Assembly (NCBI GenBank): GCA_949825045.1
Contig: OX463824.1
Coordinates: 29,358,001 to 29,422,000, forward strand
Direction of reading: 5' to 3'
DNA length: 64,000 bases
From: Argyresthia goedartella
Taxonomy: Eukaryota; Arthropoda; Insecta; Lepidoptera; Argyresthiidae
Shown here: in pieces, positions 1 to 9,747 of the stretch
Layout of the letters: the number at the start of each line of letters is the position of its first letter
How positions within the stretch are numbered: the stretch's first letter is position 1
Notes under the pieces: generated by a model
What the model was told of the DNA's origin: nothing
The model's database searches: none
The model's input: the letters and a program-made list of their open reading frames with translations, nothing else
Program-made: the position numbers and the translations under genes

Positions 1-819
1 ACCCAGAAGGTGGCGATCCGCGGGCTGCCTTCTAACACCGCGCTGGAGGAGATAGTCGCGGTGCTTGCAGAACTCGGTGTGGAGGCCGAGTACTGTAAGC
101 AGATCCGGGCGCGCAAAGGACGACCCGGCTGCATCTTCTTCGCCAACCTGAAGAAGAACCCAGACCGTGCCCCCGGCGCTGTGTACGAGATCACGGAGCT
201 CTTGTACATGCCGGGGGTGAAGATTGAGGCCTGGCGCTCGAAGCAGGGCCCGGCCCAGTGCCACAGGTGCCAGCAATTCCGGCACTCGTCGCATATGTGC
301 CACCGCCCCCTAGCGTGCGTACGTTGCGGCGGTCCCCACTCGGCGCGGGAATGCCCCCGCCCGAAAGACCAGCCGCCGACGTGCGCCAACTGCGGTGGCC
401 CGCACACGGCAAATAATGCGACGTGCCCCGTGTTCCGCCAGGAGGCGCGAAACAAGAAGGCCGGCACTGTGGCGCTCACCAACGCGCCCGGGCCCAAGAA
501 GGTGCAGCCTCCCCCTCTGCCTCGTCCCGATCTGCAGGAACCAACGGCGCCCGCCTCGCTTATGGCGCAGGCGAACGACGGAGCCCCCAGGCAGAAGACG
601 AAGCGGGGGGGGAAGAAGAAGAAGAAGGCGACGGCTCCACCTGCCGCCGGCGCCGCGGCGGCTACTCTCGCCGCCAGCGAGACTGCGGCCGCCGCTGGCG
701 CCGCCACTCCGGCTGCGGCGATAGGGCAGCAGGACTTGGGGCACCTCACAGCCCTGCTCGCCCTCCTCAGCGACCCCACTGCCCTGGGCAGACTCACCGC
801 TCTGCTCCGCAATGCATGA
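1..819 (+). CDS. Jockey ORF1 (Gag-like nucleic-acid-binding protein), C-terminal part
   Basis: This open frame runs in from the window edge to a TGA at 817-819. ORF1 proteins of this type coat the element RNA and form the particle that reverse transcription needs. The visible part has the end of a domain usually found just before the zinc fingers, then Cys/His knuckles starting CHRCQQF and continuing CVRCGGPHSAREC and CANCGGPHTANNATC (about residues 85-145). A basic KKKKK tract and an Ala-rich C-terminus follow. It differs from the copy at 7930-9747 at only a few residues. The stop overlaps the ORF2 start codon at 812. Confidence 0.9.
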   Translation, partial: TQKVAIRGLPSNTALEEIVAVLAELGVEAEYCKQIRARKGRPGCIFFANLKKNPDRAPGAVYEITELLYMPGVKIEAWRSKQGPAQCHRCQQFRHSSHMCHRPLACVRCGGPHSARECPRPKDQPPTCANCGGPHTANNATCPVFRQEARNKKAGTVALTNAPGPKKVQPPPLPRPDLQEPTAPASLMAQANDGAPRQKTKRGGKKKKKATAPPAAGAAAATLAASETAAAAGAATPAAAIGQQDLGHLTALLALLSDPTALGRLTALLRNA

Positions 820-3464
820 GCCGCTCAGGGTCGTCCACTGGAACGCGCAGTCGCTGACAGGGAAGAAGCGGCTGCTCCACGTGTTCCTGAGGGACTACCG
901 CGTCGACGTGATGCTCATCAGCGAGACACACCTAGCCGGAAGCGACAAGCTGTCGCTACCCGGCTACTTCGTCTACCGCAAGGACGAGAAGACCTCCAGC
1001 GGCCGAACCTTTCGAGGCTTGGCAGTCATCGTCGGCAGGAAGATCGTCCACCAGCTCGTCGACGCCCAGGAGTATTAGTATATCCCTGTATGCTTTGGGC
1101 GTCGACCTCCAGGTCGCCGGCGAGGTTCTGCGACTCTACGCCGCCTACAAGCCCCCCAGTACACCAATCCACACCGCCGAGCTACGGGGGCTGCTACAGT
1201 CGCCGCACCCGACACTTGTCGCCGGCGACCTCAACGCCAAGCACACCGCCTGGAACTCCACCAGGGTGTGCCCAGCTGGACGCGCCATCCATGCCGACTC
1301 CGTGAGCCACAACTACGACGTCATCGGTCCCGACGAGCCCACCCACTTCGACACGCGGGCCGGATGGGACATCATCGACGTCGTGGTCGTCAGAGGTCTC
1401 CGGACACCGCCGAGCCAGGAGGTTCTCCCTGACCTCCCTTCGGACCACAGGCCTGTTCTTCTCGTCCTGGCGGACCTGCCCACCCGGGTATCTCCGCCAG
1501 CATCACGTCGCCGCTACCAGTGGGGCGCCTTCACCGCCGCCCTAGACCAACCCTCCACCAGTTGCCCCGTCAACCAGCCGGAAGACGTTGACCGCCTGGC
1601 ATCGCTGCTAACTACCCAGATCCGAGACGCGCTCGACCTATCATCGCACACCGTATCTCGCGGGGGGAAGCCCAATCCTCTTCCTGCTGAGCTACGCGCA
1701 CTCATCTGCGATAAGCGCGCTCTCCGGAAGCAGTGGCAGCAAACCCGCTGCCCCACGATGAAGACCAGGCTCAACGCCATGACGGCAGAGCTGAAGCGCC
1801 AACTTGATCTCCACGCTGAAGAATCTTGGGAACGCCACGTCGAGTCCATAGGCGACCACGTCCCCTCCGTGCATCGCCTGTGCCGGGCTTTGTCGACCAC
1901 TCCTGCTCCTGTTCGACCAATCCTGGGCAGCGACGGCCTACCAAGATTCCGAGCCCAAGACCGTGCGGAGATCTTCACCGAATGCTTGGAGAAGCAATTC
2001 AAGCCGAACCCAACGGATGATGTGGAGCACGTCGCAACAGTCGAGAGACACCTGCGAGAGTACTTCGCCACGCCGATAGCTCCCGAAGAGGACCCCATCG
2101 TCGTCACGCCCGGCCAGATTGTGCGTGCATTCCGACGTATCAAGCCCAGGAAAGCCCCGGGCGCAGACCGAATACCCAACACGGCGCTGTTACATTTGCC
2201 GCCACGCACTGTGGCGGCCGTTGCGCGCCTGTTTAACGGTATCTTGCGCACGGGTCACTTTCCAACCCAATGGAAGGAGGGCTTGGTTATCATGTTGCCC
2301 AAGCCGGGCAAGGACACCAAGCTGCCTGAGAGCTATCGGCCGATCACCCTACTGAGCACCATCTCAAAGGTGTTTGAGAAGCTCCTGTTAGCGAAGTTAC
2401 TGCCCCACATCCAGCCGCGCCCGGAACAGTTCGGCTTCAGGCCCGAGCATTCTACGACGCTTCAGCTCACCAGAGTACTGAATGACATGACGGTTTGTTT
2501 GAACAAAAAAGAATACACTGTTGCAGTACTTCTGGATATGGAGAAGGCGTTCGACAGAGTATGGCACGAGGGGTTGCTGTACAAGTTGTCGACGTCCCCT
2601 GCCCCAAGAAGAACGGTCAAGACAATCGCCTCTTTCCTGAAGAATCGCCGCTTCCGAGTGATGGTGGAAGACGCCGTCTCCGAGGAACATCCCGTCGCAG
2701 CCGGCGTCCCCCAGGGCTCCTGCCTGTCTCCCGCCTGCTACGCCCGATACACGGACGACATCCCCGTCGAGCCGGGTGCCCAGCTGGCACTCTTCGCAGA
2801 CGACGCAGCCTACTACGCGTCGTCGTTCCAGGCTCCGCACGCTGCCATCAAACTGCAGCGCACCCTGGACATCTTGCCCGACTGGCTCGCCAAGTGGCAT
2901 CTGTCCGTCAATGTTGGGAAAACGCAGGCGCTCATCACAGGCCAGAGTCTCCTTCCACCATCGCTCCAGCTCCAGGGACAGCATATCGAGTGGTCTTCGC
3001 AGGTGAAGTACCTGGGAGTGACTATTGATCGCCGGCTCACCATGAAGCAGCACGTTGACAACGTCGTCAGCCAGGTCAAGGTGGCACGCGCCAAGCTGCG
3101 TCCACTTTTCGACTCCAGCCTCCCTCTGAGGGCGAAGCTCGGGATCTACAAGACCTACGTGAGATCCCGCCTCACCTACGCGGCTCCGGCATGGTACGCC
3201 CTGTGCTCGGAGACGAACAAATGGAGACTCCGAGCCCAAGAGAACCTCTCTCTGCGTACCATCGTCGGCGCCCCCCGCTACGTGAGGAACGCGACAATCC
3301 AGAGGGACCTAAGATGGGAAACCGTGGACCAGTTTGTCCAGAGGCTGGCGAAGGGCATGTTCGCGCGTGCGGATGCTTCACATCTTCCGCATATCGCCGA
3401 ACTGGCGCCGCACCACGCGCGCCCGCCCGACCGCCGCCGCCTGCCACGCGACCTGATTGCCTAG
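812..3464 (+). pseudogene. Jockey ORF2 (endonuclease-reverse transcriptase), frameshifted
   Basis: The ATG at 812 opens the endonuclease frame (WNAQSL, ISETHL), which reaches a TAG at 1076-1078. Relative to the intact copy at 9740 there is a 4-base insertion plus a substitution here. The remaining endonuclease (GDLNAKH, SDHRPVLL) and the reverse transcriptase continue in another frame to 3464. The catalytic FADD motif near 2797, the SYRPITLLS motif and GVPQGSCLSPA are present. Only the frameshift separates the two halves, so the break is recent. Known function of the family: nick target DNA and copy the RNA there. Confidence 0.93.
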
Positions 3465-3637
3465 CCGGCGATCATCCACTGCATACCAGCGCCACATCAA
3501 GACCACCGCCCGCAGGGGCCATCCGATGACCTGTCCACAGGAGTGGACAGAGGCGATTCTTCGGGAAGAGGTCCGTCGACCTGACCCCGACTCCCCACGC
3601 CCCAGAAAGGGTGCGTGAGAAGATTATGAAGAAGAAA

Positions 3638-3810
3638 TCGGCCTCTTTGCGCGGCGATCAACGGAACAAGCAACTACTCCGGGATACGGAACTACTGCAA
3701 ATCAAGACTTTCATTTGGCGAGGACATCCCGTAGAATCCCACAGTCAGGAACACCCCCACGGTGCAGGTAGCGACAGGTGCAGTCAGGTGCTGACCTGTT
3801 CAGACGTGCA
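3638..3810 (+). repeat. 5' LTR remnant (R/U5 end) of Pao/BEL element 1
   Basis: These 173 bases start right after the Jockey A-rich tail and end in ...GTGCA five bases before a tRNA-like primer-binding site. The same 173 bases recur, identical by eye, at 12552-12724 after the second Jockey copy. A segment next to the primer site that recurs at the other end of the element is expected to be the 3' part of an LTR. The upstream (U3) part is not visible. Confidence 0.75.
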
Positions 3811-3815
3811 CATTT

Positions 3816-3833
3816 TGGTCCTTCGAGCCGGAT
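3816..3833 (+). other. Primer-binding site, tRNA-Tyr type (Pao/BEL element 1)
   Basis: TGGTCCTTCGAGCCGGAT is the reverse complement of ATCCGGCTCGAAGGACCA. That fits the 3' end of an animal tRNA-Tyr (acceptor strand ending TCGAAGGA plus CCA), as I recall that tRNA. It lies 5 bases after the LTR remnant and 10 bases before the gag start codon, the right place for minus-strand priming. The tRNA assignment is from memory. Confidence 0.75.
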
Positions 3834-3843
3834 ACCTACGACG

Positions 3844-6800
3844 ATGCCGCCCAAGAAGCAACTGAAGAAAGCTACGTGTGAAGAGCAAGAAGGGACGCAG
3901 CCCGCGCCTCTAGCCAACGCCGACGCCGCCGCTGCCGCAGCCCCCTCGGTCGAGGCCACAGTCACAGCCACAGATACAGAAACAGGTACTTTTACAGAGT
4001 CCTCAACTGATGCCACGCCGTTATCACAGCAAACTACAGACACTACAGGCTGCTCGACGGAGGCATCCAAGGACACACAGCGGCAGGAACAGGCGGCGGC
4101 GTCGGCTCGACAGGACGCCAGCCGCGATTCTGCCAGATCGCGAGTCAGCACCGTCAAGCAACGGCGCAGCCTACGACTTGCGAAGGCGAGGGAACAGGTG
4201 GCAAAGCTACAGTTAGAGCTGGCCGCGGCCCGCGTCGCAGTTTTAGAAGCGAAGGACACAGGTGACGAAGCCGATGACAACGTATCCGTGTACTCCGCCA
4301 CAGCTACAGCCCGACGAGTCGGAGAATGGTTGGACGGAAACCAGATTCTCGCAATAACGCACGAACCCCACGAGACGCCGCGTCAGGAGCCTCCGCCTCC
4401 TCCGCTACAGGTACCACCTACAGTACAGTCGGTACAGCATGCAGAGGTTCACAGGGAGGAACCCCCCGCGCGTCCCGCACCGCCGCAGGCGCCCGTACAG
4501 ACACGTCCTGACATGCCGCCAGCGTGTCCGATCCTGTCTGTTCCAGTACAGTCACAGAACAGTGGGGGCGCATACGCAGACAATAGCGTCGCGCTACCCA
4601 ACAACAGCATTGCAGAGTTAGCGGCGGCCATCACGCTCGCCGCAGGCAGCGCGCGCCCGCCGATGAACCCGAGATACATCACAGAACTACAGGCATACAG
4701 CAGTTCGCATCATGAATCGTTAGCTTTCAAGGCGTCATACTACGACACGACTACGTTGTTCACCGAGGTCGAGAACATGGCGCGGCTACGGAGGGCTCTC
4801 AAAGGGAAAGCCAAGGAAGCGGTCAAGAATCTACTCATCTACAGCGCCAACACAACAGAGGTAATGCAGACATTGGAGGCACGCTTCGGACGACCCGACA
4901 CGATTGCGCTGTCGGAGCTGGAACGACTGCGCGCGCTCGCGCGCCCGACCGACGCGCCGCGCGACATCTGCACATTCTCCAGTCGCCTCACCAACGCCGT
5001 CGCGACGCTGAAGGCGCTCGACCGCGCCCACTACCTACACAGCCCCGAAACAGCAAAGGTAGTGGTCGACAAATTGACACCGACGCTGCGCTACCGATGG
5101 TTCGACTTCGCCGCCGACGCGTCAAAAGAAGATGCAGACCTGATCAAGCTAGCGAAGTTCCTGCAGCGCGAAGCCGAGCGTTGCGGCCCATATGCCCAAC
5201 CGGAAGCATCAGTTACAGAACCGGCGGGAGGAAAGCCGCGTCAAGCCACGCCCTATCGACCGCAACCCGCTCAGCAGAAAGTGTACGCGACGTCCGGTGG
5301 CAACAATAACAACAACAATGCAAATATAAAGTGCCCCCTGTGTTCGGAACCACACAAGACAGATAGTTGTGTACAGTTTAAGGATGCTACGATCGATGAA
5401 AGGTGGGATATTGCAAAATCAAATGGTTTATGTTTCAGTTGCCTCGGACACCGCAGCAGGACGCACAGATGCAAGGGTCGCGCGTGCGAGCGAGACGGTT
5501 GCGGGAGATGGCACCACAAGATGCTACATTTTTCCCCGCGTGCCCAGACAAAAGCCGTCAACACAGCACAGTCGGCGTTCAAAGCACAAGCTTACCTCAA
5601 GATTATCCCGGTAACACTATCGGGTCCATCGGGTGACGTGAGTACATATGCATTACTGGACGACGGCTCGACGGTGACACTCGTCGACGAAGATTTGGCG
5701 GTCAAGATAGGCGCGGATGGGCCCACAGGCGAGTTGAGCATTCAGGCGATTGGAGAGACGCGGTTGACGGCTAACTCTAGACGAGTGACGTTGCGGCTGA
5801 AGGGTGCATCGGGCGACTGTTATGACATTTCGGCCCGAACGATAAATAACTTGCACTTATCCACACAGACAGTAGCCGCGCGAGACATCCGGGACTGCGA
5901 GCATTTGCGCAACCTCGAGGGCCTCGTCTACACCAATGCTGAGCCACGAATACTCATCGGACAGGACCAATGGAACCTGCTCACAGCTACAGAGACGCGG
6001 CAAGGGACGCCGTGCCAGCCGGTCGCGTCGCGCACTGCACTCGGATGGGTGCTACACGGCGCGCGCACGCGGTCAATGGGCCGCGAGATTGCCACGATCA
6101 ACCACATCAGTACGGAACAGAGTATGGACATACAGCTGAAAAGGTATTTCGCATTAGAAAGTTTGTTAATTGAACCCAAACAGCCCCGAAACGACGCGAC
6201 CGCGCGCTCACTGACAATCCACGAAGAAAGAGTGTGCGAGAGGGACGGAACATATACGGTACCACTGTTGTGGAAATCTGCGGATACAGTCATGCCCCCA
6301 AATTATAATAACACTCTCCAACGACTTCACAGCTTGGAGAAGAAGCTGGACAGAGACAGCGAGCTCAGGAGGCGCTACCACGGCGAGAATGACGTGCTCA
6401 TCAAGAAGGGGTATGCTGAGCCAGCACCACCGACGAAACAGCCGCGATCGTGGTACCTGCCCCACTTCGCAGTAATCAACGCTATGAAGCCCGATAAGAT
6501 GAGAGTGGTACATGACGCAGCTGCCAAGACGCGAGGAGTCTCCCTCAACGACCACCTGATGACTGAACCCGACCTGCTGCAGTCCCTCCCGGGAGTCCTG
6601 ATGCGTTTCCGGCAACATCGAGTAGCGGTATGCGCGGACATCCGCGAAATGTTCATGCAGGTCAAGGTACGCGACGAGGACCGCGACGCACTGCGCTACT
6701 TATGGAGAGGCGACCGCCGAGACAACGCGCCGCCGGACGAGTACCGCATGACTTCACTGATCTTCGGCGCCACATGCTCGCCGGCAATAGCAATCTACGT

Positions 6801-7994
6801 GAAGAACAGGAATGCCGAGCGACACGCAGCCACGCAGCCGGAGGCCGTCTCTGCGATCATTCGCAATCACTACGTGGACGATTATCTCGCGAGCTACAAA
6901 ACTGAACAGGAGGCCGCCGACATAGCCCGCCAGGTGCGGGACATACACAGAGGGGCCCACTACGAGCTCGCGCGTTGGACGTCAAACTCACAGGTTGTAC
7001 TACAGTCACACGATGCGACAGAACAGGCACCCACAGTCGGTCTCAACGGAGCAGCGCCCACAGAACGAGTCCTTGGCCTCATATGGAGACCCACAGCAGA
7101 CGTCCTCTAGTTCAACTTGAACCTGCAGCGGCTACCGACGGCAATATTGGAGCGACAGGAACCTACCAAGAGGGACATCTTGAAGATACTTATGTCCGTT
7201 TTCGACCCGCTAGGCCTAGCAGCTCCAGTAACCATCGGCGCGAAACAAATATTGCAGGAGGTATGGCGCAGAGGTACCGACTGGGACACTAAGATCGACC
7301 GCGACCTGGCAGCACAGTGGCACGAATGGATGAGTCACCTGACAGCGCTGCGTGACGTCAGCATCGATCGCTGCTCCCTACATTACAGCGACGCCACTAA
7401 CTTACAATTACATGTATTTGTAGATGCCAGCGAGACAGCATACGCAGCCGCGTTGTACTGGCGCGCCACGGATAGCAGCGGGGCGGTACACACATGCTCA
7501 TCACTGCCAAGGCGAAAGTGGCGCCACTCACGGTGAAATTGATACCACGCCTCGAGCTCCAAGCGGCCGCGATGGGAAGAAGCATGGCGTCCGCCGTCGT
7601 TGATGAACACAACCGGAAACCACAGAGTAAGGTATTTTGGTCGGACAGCAGGACAGTACTGACGTGGCTCAAGAAGGGGGCACGGACGTACCTACCGTTC
7701 GTCGCGCATCGCATCGCAGCCGTGGAGGAGCACAGCACAGTCAAGGAGTGGCGGTGGGTACCGACAAAATTGAACGTTGCCGACGACGCGACACGAGCAG
7801 TGCCACGTGATTTCAACAGTACTCACAGATGGTACACAGGTCCAGAGTTCCTGCGGCGACCCGAGGAAGAGTGGCCGTGCGACGAGCCCGCCATCATTGC
7901 CAACACGGGAGAGGAAAAAGTAAAAATTAGTGGAGCAGGCAAAAACGCGGCCTTTGGTGCTGCCACCAACCCGCGGGACGAGGCGCCCGCGTAG
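3844..7994 (+). pseudogene. Pao/BEL gag-pol polyprotein (Gag, protease, RT, RNase H), defective
   Basis: The ATG at 3844 (MPPKKQ) is chosen because it follows the primer-binding site. In order: a low-complexity N-terminus; a Pao-type Gag domain (about residues 285-460); zinc knuckles (CPLCSEPHKTDSC, CFSCLGHRSRTHRC); a retropepsin-like ALLDDGSTVTL; reverse transcriptase with YVDD at 6871-6882; and RNase H with VDASETAYAAALY and WSDSRTVLTWL. An in-frame TAG at 7108 interrupts the connection domain. A one-base frame change lies between about 7480 and 7510 inside RNase H. Integrase is missing: Pao sequence fades into the second Jockey element near 7930. The protein cannot be made whole from this copy. 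Confidence 0.93.
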
Positions 7995-9747
7995 CGAAAG
8001 ACCGAGCGACGAGCTGCGTCTCCGAGGAGATGGAAAGCGAGTCCAGCTTGCGGACTCGCCGACCCCGACACCGACGAACCAGCCGCCGCCGAGGAAGACG
8101 GGCCTCGACATGCCGTCGCTGTCGCCCTGGACGGGCGCGCTTCAGGCACCCGCCCCCGCCCCTGGACTCTCCGCCGCCGCGAGTGACTATGAGAGTGCTT
8201 CAACACAAACAGGTACGAGTGTTTTACCTAATAAGTGCTCTCCTACAGTGTCGTTTGCCGCGGCGGCCGCGACCGCATCCACCGTGTCTGGGGCACCGCG
8301 CCCCAGCACCGCGTCCCCCCCCCGTTCAGTGAGGCACCCGGTGCCGCCAACCGCGCGTCCGCCCGCCCCGTCGGCGACCACGTCGCGAGTGCCCGCCCGC
8401 CCCACGCGCTCCGCCGCAGCGCCCGCGATAGTGCCCGCCCGCCCTACGCGCCCCGCCGCCGCGCCCGCGCACCCGCCCACCGCCGCGACTGTGCCCGCCC
8501 GCCCTACGCGCCCCGCCGCTGCGCCTGCAAACCCGCACGCCACCGCACCCGCGATAGGGCCCGCCCGCCCAATGCCGCCCGCCCGCCCAATGCCGCCCGC
8601 CCGCCCAACGCCGCCTGCCACTGCCGCCGCCCAAACCGCAGCCGCGATTGCCACCGCCACCGCCGCCCCGTCGGGAGGCGCTGCGCCACAGCAGCCCCGC
8701 CAGCCGCGCTATCCGCCCCTTATTGTGGAGGTCCTACCCAACTGGGCCGACCACTTCAGGGCGATAGCTAGCGAGCTCGGCCGGGCTCCCAGCGCGCGCG
8801 CCTACCAAAAGGGTGTGCGCTTTACCCCAACGGCCGAAGACGAGTACCGGCTTGTGCAACGTTACCTGTGCAGGCTGGAGAAGGACCACGGTGTGAGGTG
8901 GTTCTCATACTCGTTGCCGGCCGACAAGACCCAGAAGGTGGCGATCCGCGGGCTGCCTTCTAACACCGCGCCGGAGGAGATAGTCGCGGCGCTTGCAGAA
9001 CTCGGTGTGGAGGCCGAGTACTGTAAGCAGATCCGGGCACGCAAAGGAAGACCCGGCTGCATCTTCTTCGCCAGCCTGAAGAAGAATCCAGACCGTGCCC
9101 CCGGCGCTGTGTACGAGATCACGGAGCTCTTGTACATGCCGGGGGTGAAGATCGAGGCCTGGCGCTCGAAGCAGGGCCCGGCCCAGTGCCACAGGTGCCA
9201 GCAATTCCAGCACTCATCGCATATGTGCCACCGCCCCCTAGCGTGCGTACGTTGCGGCGGTCCCCACTCGGCGCGGGAATGCCCCCGCCCGAAAGACCAG
9301 CCGCCGACGTGCGCCAACTGCGGTGGCCCGCACACGGCAAATAATGCGACGTGCCCCGTGTTCCGCCAGGAGGCGCGGAACAAGAAGGCCGGCACTGTGG
9401 CGCTCACCAACGCGCCCGGGCCCAAGAAGGTGCAGCCTCCCCCTCTGCCTCGTCCCGATCTGCAGGAACCAACGGCGCCCGCCTCGCTTATGGCGCAGGC
9501 GAACGACGGAGCCCCCAGGCAGAAGACGAAGCGGGGGGGGAAGAAGAAGAAGAAGGCGACGGCTCCACCTGCCGCCGGCGCCGCGGCGGCTACTCTCGCC
9601 GCCAGCGAGACTGCGGCCGCCGCTGGCGCCGCCACTCCGGCTGCGGCGATAGGGCAGCAGGACTTGGGGCACCTCACAGCCCTGCTCGCCCTCCTCAGCG
9701 ACCCCACTGCCCTGGGCAGACTCACCGCTCTGCTCCGCAATGCATGA
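7930..9747 (+). CDS. Jockey ORF1 (Gag-like zinc-knuckle protein), full length
   Basis: A single frame of 605 codons ends at TGA 9745-9747. The first ATG (7930) lies where Pao sequence may still continue, so the ATG at 8110 (MPSLSPW) is an alternative start. The N-terminal third is Pro/Ala-rich with repeated PARPTRPAAAPA blocks (8390-8630), an imperfect internal repeat. A conserved region from LIVEVLPNWADHF (about residue 265) leads to the domain before the zinc fingers and to three Cys/His knuckles at residues about 419-475. A Lys-rich stretch and an Ala-rich end follow. Expected role: RNA binding and particle assembly. The base composition is very GC-rich compared with the flanks. Confidence 0.92.
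   Translation: MEQAKTRPLVLPPTRGTRRPRSERPSDELRLRGDGKRVQLADSPTPTPTNQPPPRKTGLDMPSLSPWTGALQAPAPAPGLSAAASDYESASTQTGTSVLPNKCSPTVSFAAAAATASTVSGAPRPSTASPPRSVRHPVPPTARPPAPSATTSRVPARPTRSAAAPAIVPARPTRPAAAPAHPPTAATVPARPTRPAAAPANPHATAPAIGPARPMPPARPMPPARPTPPATAAAQTAAAIATATAAPSGGAAPQQPRQPRYPPLIVEVLPNWADHFRAIASELGRAPSARAYQKGVRFTPTAEDEYRLVQRYLCRLEKDHGVRWFSYSLPADKTQKVAIRGLPSNTAPEEIVAALAELGVEAEYCKQIRARKGRPGCIFFASLKKNPDRAPGAVYEITELLYMPGVKIEAWRSKQGPAQCHRCQQFQHSSHMCHRPLACVRCGGPHSARECPRPKDQPPTCANCGGPHTANNATCPVFRQEARNKKAGTVALTNAPGPKKVQPPPLPRPDLQEPTAPASLMAQANDGAPRQKTKRGGKKKKKATAPPAAGAAAATLAASETAAAAGAATPAAAIGQQDLGHLTALLALLSDPTALGRLTALLRNA

Larger units (their letters stand above)
1..3637 (+). mobile_element. Jockey-clade non-LTR retrotransposon, copy 1 (5' part outside window, ORF2 broken)
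   Basis: Bases 1-3637 match 8929-12551 at roughly 98-99% by eye. The element encodes an ORF1 with zinc knuckles and an ORF2 with apurinic-type endonuclease plus reverse transcriptase, the layout of insect Jockey elements. It ends in a short A-rich tract near 3620-3637, after which Pao/BEL LTR sequence begins. Copy 1 carries a 4-base insertion near 1076 that breaks ORF2. The 5' end lies left of the window. Confidence 0.93.

Noticed and set aside
8862..9740. Long open frames on the minus strand across the Jockey ORF1 (and 191-744)
   Set aside because: They are antisense shadows of a GC-rich coding region and have Arg/Gly-rich, low-complexity text. The plus-strand frame carries the conserved zinc knuckles.
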